Positions 16,057 through 26,213 of a DNA stretch of 64,000 bases are shown here, piece by piece. The notes under the pieces were generated by a model. That model was not told the origin of the DNA, searched no databases, and worked only from the letters and a program-made list of their open reading frames with translations. The DNA lies in assembly GCA_028280445.1 (NCBI GenBank), contig JANQLU010000093.1, forward strand, positions 124,001 to 188,000, in the 5' to 3' direction. A program made the position numbers and the translations under genes. The first letter of the stretch is position 1. Every line of letters starts with the position of its first letter. The stretch comes from Pirellulaceae bacterium. GTDB taxonomy: Bacteria > Planctomycetota > Planctomycetia > Pirellulales > Pirellulaceae.

Positions 16057-16190
16057 AGCACGAAGCGCGAGCGAGTGGCTTGACCGCGCAAAACCCTCGT
16101 TTGATAGGATTTTGCACTTACGATTGTAGAAAGTAGTTAGTTCAACTGCGGTTACAACTCCTGATGTAAAACCACTCGCGCTTCGTGCTT
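16057..16190. mobile_element. MITE-like element with terminal inverted repeats (family A variant)
   Basis: 134 bp, starting AGCACGAAGCGCGAGCGAGT and ending in the inverse, ACTCGCGCTTCGTGCTT. The inner part shares 'TTACGATTGTAGAAAGTAGT' and 'TTCAACTGCGGTTACAACTC' with the family A repeats at 3868 and 8820. No open frame is present, so any movement would need a transposase from elsewhere. The remainder of the 16005-16538 gap is AT-rich with no convincing gene. Confidence 0.6.
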
Positions 16191-16538
16191 GTATGTCGGC
16201 TCATTCTGGAACGGAGAATTCGTATTTCCCAGTCAGGTCAAATTGCGAAAAGCTCGTGAAATTAATCACAGACTGTTACTACCGGTTGGCGAAACGATGG
16301 TTTTTTCAAAGCTTGCAAATAAATTGCCATTGTTTTTCGTTTTGTTTGTAGGAATTACGATGCCGAAATCGTTTGTCACTTCTGATTTTGTATTCTCCAA
16401 ACAAGTGATGACGACTCATTGTCATTGTCAGATCGTTGCTGGGGAAGCAAAATTTCAATTGGAATTTCCTGTGACGTCGCATGACGCGATGAAAGATGAG
16501 AAATTTGGTTAACCAACTTTTCACTACCATTCGTTGAG

Positions 16539-17708
16539 ATGCCCGGAAACGAATTGCCCAAGGTAGCATTGTTGATTAATACTGCTAACGATTTTTGCCG
16601 AAAGGTCGTGCTAGGAGTTTCTGCGTACAGTCGGCAACAGGGTGGTTGGGATTTTGTTCACCCAACTTCGTCGACCAGTGCTTCTCATTTGCCGAAAGGC
16701 GAGGTGCAACTCCCCGATAATTGGCAAGGCCAGGGGATCATCTATCGTGCAACGAGCGAAGAACTACACAACAAAGTCGTTGCTTCGGCGATTCCTGCAG
16801 TGAACGTATCTTGGCTCGGTTTGAAGTACACGGACGTGGTCAATGTGATTGCTGATCCGAATGAGTGTGTGGATGTCGCCACGAACTATTTCATTTCTAA
16901 AGGGTGTTCTACGGTTGCCTATATAGGGGTACCACAGTGGCAAGGTTACTCGAATTTATTGGAAAAAGGGATCGAAGAAAAATGTCATACTGCATCGGTC
17001 GTTTTTTCATCGTTTGATTTTCCATCGATTGACAATTACGAGTCTCGATTGCGCTCCAATCTGCAAGAGTGGTTGTTAACGTTGGAAAAACCGGCTGGCG
17101 TGATCACCTGGTCGATGGATCAGGCGAGAATTATCATTTCAATATGTCAGGCGCAGAATATTGATGTTCCTGCCGAAGCTTCGGTGGTTTGCTGTGAACA
17201 TGACGATCTGTCTGCAGCGCTTTCACATATCCCGATTTCAAGCATCAATCTGAACCCCACGAAAGTTGGTTTCGAAGCGGCAAAAGTACTGGACGGCATG
17301 ATGTCGGGAGACAGTCCGACGCGCAATCCGCTATTGCTACCGGCTGTTGATTTGATCGAACGACAATCGTCCAACACAGAATTCGTGTCGGATGCGTTCG
17401 TCAATCGTTGCCTCGAATTTGTCGATCTCAGATTGAGCGCTGGTATTAATTCGAAAACGCTGGCGGCTGAATTGGGAGTATCAACCAGAACGTTGGAGAA
17501 ACGCCTGAGATCAACGTTGGGAAAATCGCCGGCTCAATTGATCGATCACGCCAAAATTAAAAAGGCAAAACAATTGTTGTTGGAGACCAATTTCAGTCTC
17601 GAAGACATCGCCGACCAAACAGGTTTTACAACGACTGCCACGTTCAACCGTTTTTTCAAGCGGCATCTGGATGTAACACCCGCTCAATTTCGAAAACGGC
17701 ATACGTAG
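16539..17708 (+). CDS. XylR-type regulator: sugar-binding-like domain plus AraC HTH (1)
   Basis: 389 residues. Residues 8-285 form a LacI/periplasmic-binding-like sensor domain (KVALLINTANDFCRKVVLGV, PAVNVSWLGLKYTDVVNVIA, ASVVCCEHDDLSAALSHIPI). The last 100 residues form an AraC/XylS double HTH (SKTLAAELGVSTRTLEKRLR, then LEDIADQTGFTTTATFNRFF ... TPAQFRK). This is the XylR build, in which a sugar or related ligand bound by the first domain changes DNA binding by the second. It points at, and is convergent with, the sugar-oxidation operon 17937-26082. It is more like the regulator at 33236 than that at 37500. Confidence 0.93.
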   Translation: MPGNELPKVALLINTANDFCRKVVLGVSAYSRQQGGWDFVHPTSSTSASHLPKGEVQLPDNWQGQGIIYRATSEELHNKVVASAIPAVNVSWLGLKYTDVVNVIADPNECVDVATNYFISKGCSTVAYIGVPQWQGYSNLLEKGIEEKCHTASVVFSSFDFPSIDNYESRLRSNLQEWLLTLEKPAGVITWSMDQARIIISICQAQNIDVPAEASVVCCEHDDLSAALSHIPISSINLNPTKVGFEAAKVLDGMMSGDSPTRNPLLLPAVDLIERQSSNTEFVSDAFVNRCLEFVDLRLSAGINSKTLAAELGVSTRTLEKRLRSTLGKSPAQLIDHAKIKKAKQLLLETNFSLEDIADQTGFTTTATFNRFFKRHLDVTPAQFRKRHT

Positions 17709-17746
17709 GGATTTGTGTTTGAGGTTCGGGAGGTCGAGGCTGATCC

Positions 17747-17838
17747 TGTGAGCGGCAAGGCGCTAGCCGCCGGTTTGTTAGTGCCTCGTACCGTCGGATT
17801 GCGCCTCGAACCGGCGGCTAGCGCCTTGCCGCTCACAG
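17747..17838. repeat. Long perfect palindrome, family B (copy 1)
   Basis: Arms of about 29 bp (CTGTGAGCGGCAAGGCGCTA, then GCCGCCGGTT; exact inverse at the right end) around a 32-bp centre. It sits between convergent genes, in the 17709-17936 gap. Related copies are at 43554-43622 and 58321-58441. It would form a very stable RNA hairpin and could end transcription from both sides. Confidence 0.9.
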
Positions 17839-17936
17839 TGGATGGGAGTTCGTCCGAATACGGCTCGGCAGGAGCCTCGCCCTCCCATTGTCTCGCCTCT
17901 CATTGTCTCGCCTCCCGAAGTTTGTGTGAACGTCGA

Positions 17937-20900
17937 TCAAGGATGCTGTTTGCTTTTTTTGTTAACCGGTTTGTAAAACTGTGGTCGATGCGGTTTGACG
18001 CCGAGTTTTTTGTAATTGAACCCCGATTTGAGTGGCTGATATTTGCCGATCACGTCGACCGAACTATCAGCTCGAATGGCTTTTTCCATCTTGAGGCCCC
18101 AGTAAACGGCATTGACGGTTAACCGCCTGACGCCTTCATTTTCAAAGTCTTTGCCGGAGCCCATCGTGAAATGGAAGATTCGAGAAGACAGCCCGCGGTT
18201 GCCTTTCCAAGACTTGGTCCAGGCGATCGGAAGCGGTTCTTTGTTTTGATTGGCGGGTGAATTGGGTTTGAGATTCATCAGCGGTTGACCCATCACCAAC
18301 GCTTTGCAATCGTCAGGAAAAGGTGATTTGTCATTGTGGCAGCGGTAGACATCCGATGGACCCCAAATGTCTTTAACACCGATCAAGATCGGGTGAGTTT
18401 TATTTTTGTCGACGATGATACCCCGTGTCGACTCGCGATGCCAACCGCCGTGATGATTCATAAACGCACCGCCCAACAGTCGCCGCAGGTTGACCGGTTT
18501 GCCGTTGACGACATATTTCTTGCTGCCCCAAAAACCGTGATTGGCAGTTCGCAGCGCGATCAACGGTTTTCCAGAATCAAAATAATCGTGAAAGTGTTTG
18601 ATTTGTTCGTCTGGCAAACGCATGTAACGCGATATCCAAATCACGCAATCCGCTTTTGCCAAATACTTCAAACCCGGGATACGGTGAAATTTGGTTTTGT
18701 CTTTGAGCGGGGCGGCCAGCGTCGGGTCCACTTGGCCTTGTTCGTTCACCGAAAACAAAACGGTGCAATGAAAACCGTGGCGCTGCGACAGGATCGCCGC
18801 CAACATGGGTAGCGCGTGCTCGCTACGGTATTCCTGTTCCGCGGTAATCAACACAACATGTTTACCTTTACCGGGTCCTTGTTTGCCGGGAAAAGTTAAC
18901 CAGAGATCACTTTTGGGCACCGGGTGTTTGTCGGTCGAGCGTCCAACGCTTTGGAGAACAAATTCCACCAGGTTGTCGGACTGGAACCAACCGGACCACA
19001 TGTTGTGCCCTTGCCCGCCGACGACTTCCAACGTCATTTCACCGCCCAGTTTTTTATATCGTTGGGCCAGCAAACCTGAATTTTCGTTCAACGGCACAAC
19101 TTTGTCTTTGTCAGCGTGAATATGAAAGATCGGAATTTTGGCTTTGGCCAACGGGCCCAATCGGTCGATCGGGTTGTATTTTGCTAAATCAGATCGGAGT
19201 TGTTCAGCAGACAGTTGATAAGCGCCACAGGCCCGTTTGATTCCCGGATAGCTGGCGATGTTACAGACCGGATAGATTCCTGCGATACCACCAACGAACT
19301 GCGGATTTTCGGCGGCCCAACTGTACAGCATCAGACCACCGCGACTACGTGCCAACAAGCAAGGTTTCTTGCCAAATTTCCGTTTGTTAGTCAGGTAGTC
19401 GAAAAACGCGCTATAAATTTTTCGTCCGTTGGGACTGCCGTAGGATTCTCCGACATCGATTCCAGCGATAGCCACTCCAGCGTCTAAAAATTTTTGGAAC
19501 ATCCAACGTTCCGCCTTGCCGGGCAATCCCTGCAGTGTTGGTGCGTACCACACCCAAGGAATGTTGGATTTGGCGCCTTTTGGCAAAATGACAAAAGCTT
19601 CGTGTCCGTTGAATTTAAACGCTTCGCCCGGCAGCGGCAGCGTTTTACTGCCTTTGTCAATCGATGGTTTGGGTTGGGGTTTTTGGATTTGTCGACCAGC
19701 GAGTGACAGTTTTTGAATCCAGATATTGCGGAACCGGACCTGATTGTGATGGCCTTGGAGTTTAATGGGTCGTTCGGTGGCGTCTTCTTTTTTTCCTGCG
19801 CCAGTTTTTCGAGTCATGACGTAATCGTCGTGGATCAATTCGCCATTTTGATAAACCGTAATGCGAGCGTTTTGAATTTTTGTTTCGCCATCGAAGCGGG
19901 CGGCGCGAAAAGCAATATCAAAACTTTGCCATTGACCGGCTGGTTTACAAACCAGTTTGTCCGGTTTTTTCATCCGGTAGATACTGCTGCAGTAATTGTT
20001 TTTGTAGTCCTGCTCCGAAACACCATAGGAATTGAGGATCTGCAATTCGTATCGTTGTTGAATATAAACGCCCGAGTTTCCATTTTTCTCGGGTGGCACA
20101 TCCCCGGCATCGTTGACATTGAATTCCAAATGCATGCGGAAGTCTTGATACGCACCCGGGGTAATCACGCTATCCCATTTGGGCGAAGCGGTCAGGACGC
20201 CATCTTGGAACGTCCATTGGCATTTGATTTTTTCCTTTTCTGGGATCAGCGTTGAACCTTTGGGACCGACCAACTGCACTGCGTCTTTAGGACGTTTGAA
20301 ATCAATGATATTTTTTGTCGTTCCGTCGGCGAATTTGTCATACAAACGGGTTTGGTTCGCAGGTTTTTTCCTGGTTTTTGTTTTGGGAATCTCGTTCAGC
20401 GTGTAATAAGCGCTCGGGTGTAGCAATTTTTGTTGGTCCGCCGATCGCATGTTGTGCAAATGAAATTCATGGACATGGCCTTGAACCAGTTTGTCAATGT
20501 GCACGAACACACTCATTCCATCCGCAGCCACGACCGCCTTGGTTGCCTTGGGCGTGGTCTGGTCGACTTCGGGGCTGCCATACCCTTGTTGATAAATGTG
20601 TGTGAATGTTTTGAATCGGTAAGTTTCCGGGGCGGATGCAATTTTCCGATCAACGGGTTTGGTAAACACAATTTTGAAACCGGTTGGCCGTGCCTTGATC
20701 TCTTTGATTTCAAACGGCATCAATCCCGTCCAGTCCAAGCGTTGGATCGAATAGGCTTTCGGTCCGCGAACGGGCCAGCCGCGATTAGTACCGCCAGCGA
20801 TCAGGTTTCCGTTGGGTGTAAATTGCAGCGCCAACAACCCGGTGTTGAACCCTTCACGAAACGGGTAACAGGCGCCTTGCCAAACTCCGTTAATTTTCTC

Positions 20901-21860
20901 GGTGGTCACTCGCATCACCACGCCCAAGCTGAAATCGCCAATAAAGATCTGGTTTTCGAACGGCCCAAATTTTCCTCCGGTGCGATCGACCATGAACCCA
21001 GATATTGATCGTCCCATTCGTTTGTAAGGAAACACGACGGCATAGGGCACCAGTTCTTTGACACGTTTTCTTTCGATTTCGAGACGCGATTTGGAATTCG
21101 GCAATACCGGTGTTTTCCCAAGCTTGGGAGCGAGCGAATACCATTTAAAACTGGCCGGGTGTCCCATGAACCCGCCGGGTTTTAAAACTTTCAGAGAACA
21201 TGAACCGTTCCAGGGTCCCTGGCTTTCCGCGTAAAACATCACGCCATGTTCGTTGGGTCCAATTCCGCAGGGACTGCGAATCCCACTGCAGACTGGAATA
21301 GTTTTTCCTTGTGGAGTGATTTTCAAACACCAACCACGAAATGGCTCGTCGGAGTGATACGATTTTGACAGGCACAATGCGACCCAGATATTGCCTTGGG
21401 CGTCAGGTTTTGAACCGAACGCGAATTCGTGATAATTGCGAAATCCCCAAGCGTCACTCAACGTTTCAAATCGGTCGGCACGGCCATCTCCATCGACATC
21501 GGTGATGCGGCTGACCTCGGTTTGTTGATTGACGTAGAACGAACCGTTCCGATAGGCCATTCCAAATACTTCGTCGAGTCCGCTGGCGAATTTCGTGAAT
21601 TTGGGTTCAGGATGTTTGTCGAATACTCCCTCGGTCAAAAATATGTCGCCCCGTCGTGTGGCAATGGCCAACCGTTTTTTGTCGGGCATGACTTCGAAGC
21701 TACCCGCTTCGACGGCCAATTTCTTGGGCAGTGGTACATCGACCATTTTGTAGTATTTTGATTCTTCTTCGGCCGTTCCCCAATATTCACCGAGCGTTTC
21801 CTGTTGCGGCAAAAAACTGGTCAACATTGCGACAACGATTTTGAGCAGAGAAATGAACAT
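17937..21860 (-). CDS. Very large secreted multidomain protein: beta-propeller, DUF1080, alpha/beta hydrolase, ThuA-like
   Basis: 1307 residues from MFISLLKIVVAMLTSFLPQQ, a signal peptide; a longer reading to 21956 would overlap the preceding gene. Domains in order: PVC-type sorbosone/glucose-dehydrogenase-like beta-propeller (about 25-390; ITDVDGDGRADRFETLSDAW, FTPNGNLIAGGTNRGWPVRG); an Ig-like linker (390-495); DUF1080/3-keto-disaccharide hydrolase-like lectin fold (515-715; NSGVYIQQRYELQILNSYG); alpha/beta hydrolase (741-984; nucleophile in LLARSRGG near 839, Asp in HADKD near 919, His in GQGHNMW near 952); ThuA-like glutamine-amidotransferase fold (985-1290; VVLITAEQEYRSEHALPMLA). It follows the hexaheme cytochrome gene and probably works with it in periplasmic sugar oxidation and breakdown. 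No heme motif lies in this protein. A fusion of all four domains is unusual. Confidence 0.85.
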   Translation of the reverse strand: MFISLLKIVVAMLTSFLPQQETLGEYWGTAEEESKYYKMVDVPLPKKLAVEAGSFEVMPDKKRLAIATRRGDIFLTEGVFDKHPEPKFTKFASGLDEVFGMAYRNGSFYVNQQTEVSRITDVDGDGRADRFETLSDAWGFRNYHEFAFGSKPDAQGNIWVALCLSKSYHSDEPFRGWCLKITPQGKTIPVCSGIRSPCGIGPNEHGVMFYAESQGPWNGSCSLKVLKPGGFMGHPASFKWYSLAPKLGKTPVLPNSKSRLEIERKRVKELVPYAVVFPYKRMGRSISGFMVDRTGGKFGPFENQIFIGDFSLGVVMRVTTEKINGVWQGACYPFREGFNTGLLALQFTPNGNLIAGGTNRGWPVRGPKAYSIQRLDWTGLMPFEIKEIKARPTGFKIVFTKPVDRKIASAPETYRFKTFTHIYQQGYGSPEVDQTTPKATKAVVAADGMSVFVHIDKLVQGHVHEFHLHNMRSADQQKLLHPSAYYTLNEIPKTKTRKKPANQTRLYDKFADGTTKNIIDFKRPKDAVQLVGPKGSTLIPEKEKIKCQWTFQDGVLTASPKWDSVITPGAYQDFRMHLEFNVNDAGDVPPEKNGNSGVYIQQRYELQILNSYGVSEQDYKNNYCSSIYRMKKPDKLVCKPAGQWQSFDIAFRAARFDGETKIQNARITVYQNGELIHDDYVMTRKTGAGKKEDATERPIKLQGHHNQVRFRNIWIQKLSLAGRQIQKPQPKPSIDKGSKTLPLPGEAFKFNGHEAFVILPKGAKSNIPWVWYAPTLQGLPGKAERWMFQKFLDAGVAIAGIDVGESYGSPNGRKIYSAFFDYLTNKRKFGKKPCLLARSRGGLMLYSWAAENPQFVGGIAGIYPVCNIASYPGIKRACGAYQLSAEQLRSDLAKYNPIDRLGPLAKAKIPIFHIHADKDKVVPLNENSGLLAQRYKKLGGEMTLEVVGGQGHNMWSGWFQSDNLVEFVLQSVGRSTDKHPVPKSDLWLTFPGKQGPGKGKHVVLITAEQEYRSEHALPMLAAILSQRHGFHCTVLFSVNEQGQVDPTLAAPLKDKTKFHRIPGLKYLAKADCVIWISRYMRLPDEQIKHFHDYFDSGKPLIALRTANHGFWGSKKYVVNGKPVNLRRLLGGAFMNHHGGWHRESTRGIIVDKNKTHPILIGVKDIWGPSDVYRCHNDKSPFPDDCKALVMGQPLMNLKPNSPANQNKEPLPIAWTKSWKGNRGLSSRIFHFTMGSGKDFENEGVRRLTVNAVYWGLKMEKAIRADSSVDVIGKYQPLKSGFNYKKLGVKPHRPQFYKPVNKKSKQHP

Positions 21861-21943
21861 GTGAATTCTTTTTTTGTTATTGATTTTGAGAACGGGTTTT
21901 TCGTTTTCCGATTCAAATGGTTTTGGTTTTTGCAGCGGAGTTG

Positions 21944-24739
21944 TTATTCCCACCAATACTCGATGACCAGTTCTTGAACTTGTCCTGCACGAAAATCGAG
22001 CGGGATTTGCAGAATTTTGCCATTGTTGTGTTCTATGATTTTAGGCTGGTGGTCCGAGACGACTCGAATTTTCAGTTTTTTGCCAACCGCATAGAGACGT
22101 TTTTCAGAGGTCGAAATTGATTTGTCCTCTGCAAGCCGGAATCGCAGGTTTTTGTGTTCCTGTTGAGCGGTCATTTTAATGCGCCGTCGCAAGTGAATTT
22201 GTTGCGTGGTTTTGTCGCGAAATTCCGAGTGAAAATCTTCGACGATGATCGAACGATACCGATATTGAAAAGCGGGTCGGCGAACTTTGTCGAGAACATA
22301 GCCTTTGAATTGATGGTTGGGTGGACGGCCACGATCAACTTTCCATGGATCGGTTGCGTCGTCCAGTTCAGGGCTTTTGGAAAAGTCAATCGGTTTTCCC
22401 ATCATTCGAACGTTCCCCGAACCCTGTCCGTACCAAACGCCACTTGGATCAACAAATTTGCCTTTCCAGATTTTTGCCAGCCGCATTTGTTCTGCGTCAT
22501 AAGCCAGATTCACTGACCCGGGATAGCCAACACCGATGCCACGTTTTCCAATTCCCGGATAACGTCGCCGCAACATTTTCGCTTCGTTGGTGACTACAAT
22601 TTCCAAAGGTTCTCGAATGACTCCGCGCGGCGTGGGCGCTTGGCGTCCATCGATCAAATATTGCCAAAGTGCTTCGACTTGGAGTTTTGGAGTACCGGCA
22701 ATGTCTTTACGGATCGCTTTTCCATTAGGCCAGAACGAAGGCATCACGGTGTTGGGGCTGAATTTTTGCGGGGCCAACATGTATTGATAAAACCATTCTT
22801 TCTTGAGCCGTTCTGCCATTTCGGTTAAATCGACCGCGGGCATGGTGTCAGAAATTTTGTATTGATACGTATGGCAAGCAACACAATTGAGCCCTTGATT
22901 TCCGGCGAGGTACAAGCCGGTCTTGCGCATTTCTTTTTGATTTTTGATTTTGGCGAATTCGGTGTCGGCGATGCGATCGGTCGTTTGAAGCAGCTCGATG
23001 AGATGTCCGATGTTTTTTTCGCCGTACTGTGGCATTCGTGTTTTCATGTAGGGGCGGATCACGCGACGATTGACCAACACATCGCGCATCCATTTGGGTT
23101 TGAGTTTGGCTCCGACTCCTGTCAGCGTCGGTGGAATTCTGCCTTGGTCACCAAGATTGAGGTTGGTCGTTTTAAAATGTGCATCGCGAGCAGCACTCAC
23201 GCCGCCCAAGTCTCCTCGGCTGTGGCAGGTAGTGCAATTAAATGATGTGAGGGTGACATCGATCTGTTGTTGTTTCGTGAGTTTGGTCGGCAGATTTTTA
23301 AGCGCCGATCGAATCTTCGAAACTTCTCGATCGGTTAGCTGATATTTCAGAGAAGCTTTGTCACGCTCCGCATTTTTATCAGATAAACATCCCCGCAAAG
23401 GATTGAGTTTTTCTAAAGCAGTCAACGATGCCGATGGCTCACTTTCGACGATGCCCGTATGACATTGGGAGCAATGATATTTTGTGAACATCGATTTTCC
23501 CTCGGCGACCAATGCGGAATCGGTTTTCCATTTGGGCACCGGTTTTTTTGCGGCAGTTGATTGAAGCAAGTAGCTGGAAATATCCACGGCTTCGCGGTGT
23601 GTCAATTGCATATTGGGCATCCGACCCGAGGGGCGAACCGCGTGAGGATTTTCGAGGAATTTCGTGAGCGCGGCCAAGTTGTATTTTTCAGAAATGTTGC
23701 CTAGCGGTTTAGAGTCAGCCAAAGGTTGTTCGACCGCTTGTTCATTTCGCGGTGAGTGACAGGCGACGCAACCAACCGAGTGAAACAATTCGAAACCACG
23801 ATGCGCCGAATTTTTATCAATGGACTTTTGCTGAAATTGATTTCCCGAAAGTGACACAAGGTATTGAACGAGAGCTTCAGCAGATTTTTTTCGATCTGCT
23901 GGATTGAGTTGATGCAGCGCGTGCGGCATGGTTGTGCCGGGTTTTGTTTTTTGCGGGTCGGCAATGAACCGCGCTAAATATTCTGGGTTCAAATGTTTGG
24001 CTGACCATTTGAGATTGGGAGCCAATTTGGGTTTGAGAATGGAGCCGGCAGAGGCGGACTTGTGGCAGGAGGTACAATTTAAATCTCCGAGTAAAACCAA
24101 CCCGCTCAACTCGTCGCTCAATTGACGACGTTTTGTCGAACCGCCGACGGCAAGATCGGCGGTAGGTCCGCGATCGCGAATATCGATGACGTAGCGCAAC
24201 AAATCGAGAAATTGTTGTCGATTTTTTAATTCATTGGCAAGTTCGTCGGGCATGTTCGACTTTTTGCCGGGCTTTATTTCGTCGATATCGTCGCGTCGAA
24301 TCGTGATAATTTGATCGACATTTTTGCGGCTACGTAAAACGACGACTCGATCGTCTTGACGAACAACCATCCCGCTGAGCATGAGGCCTTCGTTTGTCAA
24401 AACGGAAACGGTCTCGTAGCCCTTTTTGATTATTTTTGACGGTTCCAGGATGGCTTCGATGATCAGTTTGTCGGTTACCTCGTCACCCATGCGGCTGAGG
24501 TCAGGTCCGATTCGATCTTTTTCGGATTTCGCTCGGTGACATTTGGCGCAGTTGATATTTCCTTGATGAAACAAAATTGCGCCGCGGACCACGTTGCCTT
24601 TTTTGCGGGCCTCTTGAGCCAATTTGGTTGGATTTTCCTTGAGTAGTCGCTCGTTCAAGGTTTGAGATGATGCGTGATGACTCCACAGAATTGCGACGAG
24701 CACGCATAAAACACGAAGACAATATTTCATCGATTTCAA
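21944..24739 (-). CDS. Secreted hexaheme c-type cytochrome, PVC type
   Basis: 931 residues with a signal peptide. Six CxxCH heme sites are visible: CAKCH (64), CTSCH (222), CVACH (324), CSQCH (423), CTTCH (502) and CVACH (619). The first is in a PVC-type 'putative heme-binding domain' (RGAILFHQGNINCAKCHRA, IGPDLSRMGDEVTDKLIIEA, ILEPSKIIKKGYETVSVLTN). The others are in tandem cytochrome c modules with MP ligand candidates (GTTMPHAL, SGRMPNMQ, KTRMPQY, NTVMPSFW). The last 250 residues are beta-rich with no heme. It probably takes electrons from the propeller dehydrogenase-like protein encoded next, whose start lies 83 bp after this stop. Confidence 0.92.
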   Translation of the reverse strand: MKSMKYCLRVLCVLVAILWSHHASSQTLNERLLKENPTKLAQEARKKGNVVRGAILFHQGNINCAKCHRAKSEKDRIGPDLSRMGDEVTDKLIIEAILEPSKIIKKGYETVSVLTNEGLMLSGMVVRQDDRVVVLRSRKNVDQIITIRRDDIDEIKPGKKSNMPDELANELKNRQQFLDLLRYVIDIRDRGPTADLAVGGSTKRRQLSDELSGLVLLGDLNCTSCHKSASAGSILKPKLAPNLKWSAKHLNPEYLARFIADPQKTKPGTTMPHALHQLNPADRKKSAEALVQYLVSLSGNQFQQKSIDKNSAHRGFELFHSVGCVACHSPRNEQAVEQPLADSKPLGNISEKYNLAALTKFLENPHAVRPSGRMPNMQLTHREAVDISSYLLQSTAAKKPVPKWKTDSALVAEGKSMFTKYHCSQCHTGIVESEPSASLTALEKLNPLRGCLSDKNAERDKASLKYQLTDREVSKIRSALKNLPTKLTKQQQIDVTLTSFNCTTCHSRGDLGGVSAARDAHFKTTNLNLGDQGRIPPTLTGVGAKLKPKWMRDVLVNRRVIRPYMKTRMPQYGEKNIGHLIELLQTTDRIADTEFAKIKNQKEMRKTGLYLAGNQGLNCVACHTYQYKISDTMPAVDLTEMAERLKKEWFYQYMLAPQKFSPNTVMPSFWPNGKAIRKDIAGTPKLQVEALWQYLIDGRQAPTPRGVIREPLEIVVTNEAKMLRRRYPGIGKRGIGVGYPGSVNLAYDAEQMRLAKIWKGKFVDPSGVWYGQGSGNVRMMGKPIDFSKSPELDDATDPWKVDRGRPPNHQFKGYVLDKVRRPAFQYRYRSIIVEDFHSEFRDKTTQQIHLRRRIKMTAQQEHKNLRFRLAEDKSISTSEKRLYAVGKKLKIRVVSDHQPKIIEHNNGKILQIPLDFRAGQVQELVIEYWWE

Positions 24740-24807
24740 CTCAAATCGGTTGCCATTTGATTGACGGTTTCACAAACACCGTCACATGTTGTCGACTATT
24801 GGTTTGA

Positions 24808-26082
24808 TTACTTGCCTGTTTTGACCGATGGCATTGCTTCGGCAAACGCTTTGCCGATTTGTGCCATGATTTTGCTACAGCCCAAGTAATGATATGCGGC
24901 ATTGGATCTGCCGTGTTTGAGGATTTGAAGCTCACGTTCGTTAAACTGTTGCTTCCGTTGGAATTCGACGAGTGCCTGTTCGAGCTTGTTTTTGTTTTTA
25001 GTTTTCTTGAGAGCCGCTTGAGTTTGATCTTTATCAATTTTCTGGATTAGCTCATCAAGTTTATTTTCTTTTTTCGCATTTCTCACCTGGTTTCGAATCT
25101 GGCCGTCGCGCTCGAGCAGCGCATCCAATTCCATGTCCCAACAATTTTCGGTCAAAACGGCAACGACATTGCCTTTGAACTCTTTCATCGTTGCTGGCTG
25201 AGCCATCGCATCTCGGAAATTTTGATGGACTTTTTTGTAGCGTTGTTGTCTCTGCGAATATTTTTCGGTCGGACCGCCGGCCCCCATGACGCCAATGACA
25301 AATGGCAAATTGGGAGCTGACAGGTCTTTGCGAAAATCACGAATCAGATGAGCCAGGACTTTACTATAGTCGCCGTAACCTCCGGTTTCGCCGCGGCGCG
25401 GATAAGTGCCGCGATCGACCATGTCATTCCAACCTTGAAACCAAACGATTCCGGCCAACTGATAGCCTTGTTCCGGATCGTATTTAGGGTAGACGCTTTT
25501 GATATCGGCGAGGACTTTTTTCACATGTTCGATGGTCTTGCGATAAAAAACGCCGGTGGCTTTTTCTTTTTGTGCTTTAACCGACTTGATATCTTTTTTT
25601 TGTTTTTCGAGTCGTTCGAGTACGGATTGATCGAATACATACGGGCCGGCACTTGGCGGACGAAAATCGGTATTGATACTTTTTCCACCCCAAGCGGTTT
25701 TGATGATCAAGATTGGCTGTTTGAGTTTTTTTTGCATGTAGATGCCAAAGGTGAGTTCTGGCCCAATTTTGTTGTCATCAGCACCAAACCCAACGGTCAA
25801 TTGTCCCGATTTCACGCCGCCCGATGAAAGATAAGAAATCCACACATCTTCGCAGACTCGCGGTTTTCCATTTTTGTCTTGAATATCGTCGAGTAGTGAT
25901 TTGGTTTTTGAATCCATCCCGATGTGTTGCAAGGTTCGGACATGGGCATGGCCTTGCATGTTGGATTGTCCAACGAGCACAAACACCTTGAGGGGTTGTT
26001 TAGGCTGAGCTTGAGCGGTGCATACGCCCGCAACGACGACACACAGGATTGGGATCAGAAGGTGTTTTATCATCTTGGTCAT
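24808..26082 (-). CDS. Sialate O-acetylesterase-like SGNH hydrolase
   Basis: 424 residues with a signal peptide (LLIPILCVVVAGVCTAQAQ). The catalytic serine block is 'LKVFVLVGQSNMQGHAHV' at residue 40, typical of SASA-family carbohydrate esterases; further blocks are 'GPELTFGIYMQKKLKQPILI', 'KTAWGGKS' and 'IVWFQGWNDM'. The family removes acetyl groups from sugars such as sialic acid or from plant and algal polysaccharides. After the domain comes a charged helical extension (residues 320-400) and 'GRSNAAYHYLGCSKIMAQIG', a late block also seen in this family. It is first in an operon with the cytochrome and the multidomain protein, and divergent from a PAS-AraC regulator. Confidence 0.9.
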   Translation of the reverse strand: MTKMIKHLLIPILCVVVAGVCTAQAQPKQPLKVFVLVGQSNMQGHAHVRTLQHIGMDSKTKSLLDDIQDKNGKPRVCEDVWISYLSSGGVKSGQLTVGFGADDNKIGPELTFGIYMQKKLKQPILIIKTAWGGKSINTDFRPPSAGPYVFDQSVLERLEKQKKDIKSVKAQKEKATGVFYRKTIEHVKKVLADIKSVYPKYDPEQGYQLAGIVWFQGWNDMVDRGTYPRRGETGGYGDYSKVLAHLIRDFRKDLSAPNLPFVIGVMGAGGPTEKYSQRQQRYKKVHQNFRDAMAQPATMKEFKGNVVAVLTENCWDMELDALLERDGQIRNQVRNAKKENKLDELIQKIDKDQTQAALKKTKNKNKLEQALVEFQRKQQFNERELQILKHGRSNAAYHYLGCSKIMAQIGKAFAEAMPSVKTGK

Positions 26083-26213
26083 TTTTGTCTCTCTTCAAAT
26101 GCGCACAGGAAAAACGCGGACGCTTTTAAACAAAACGAGATAATCGCTGCAATTATTGGTTAAATTATAATTGTTTTGTTGCTTTTCTCTTGTATTATCC
26201 ACAACGACAATCC

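Noticed and set aside
16189..16512. Open frame of 107 codons with a hydrophobic stretch before the first XylR gene
   Set aside because: It begins inside the MITE-like element, has no good ribosome binding site and no protein-like pattern beyond one hydrophobic run.
17937..21860. Assembly error joining several genes
   Set aside because: The frame is open throughout, linkers look natural and the domain order fits one pathway; kept as a real fusion, though only a read check can settle it.
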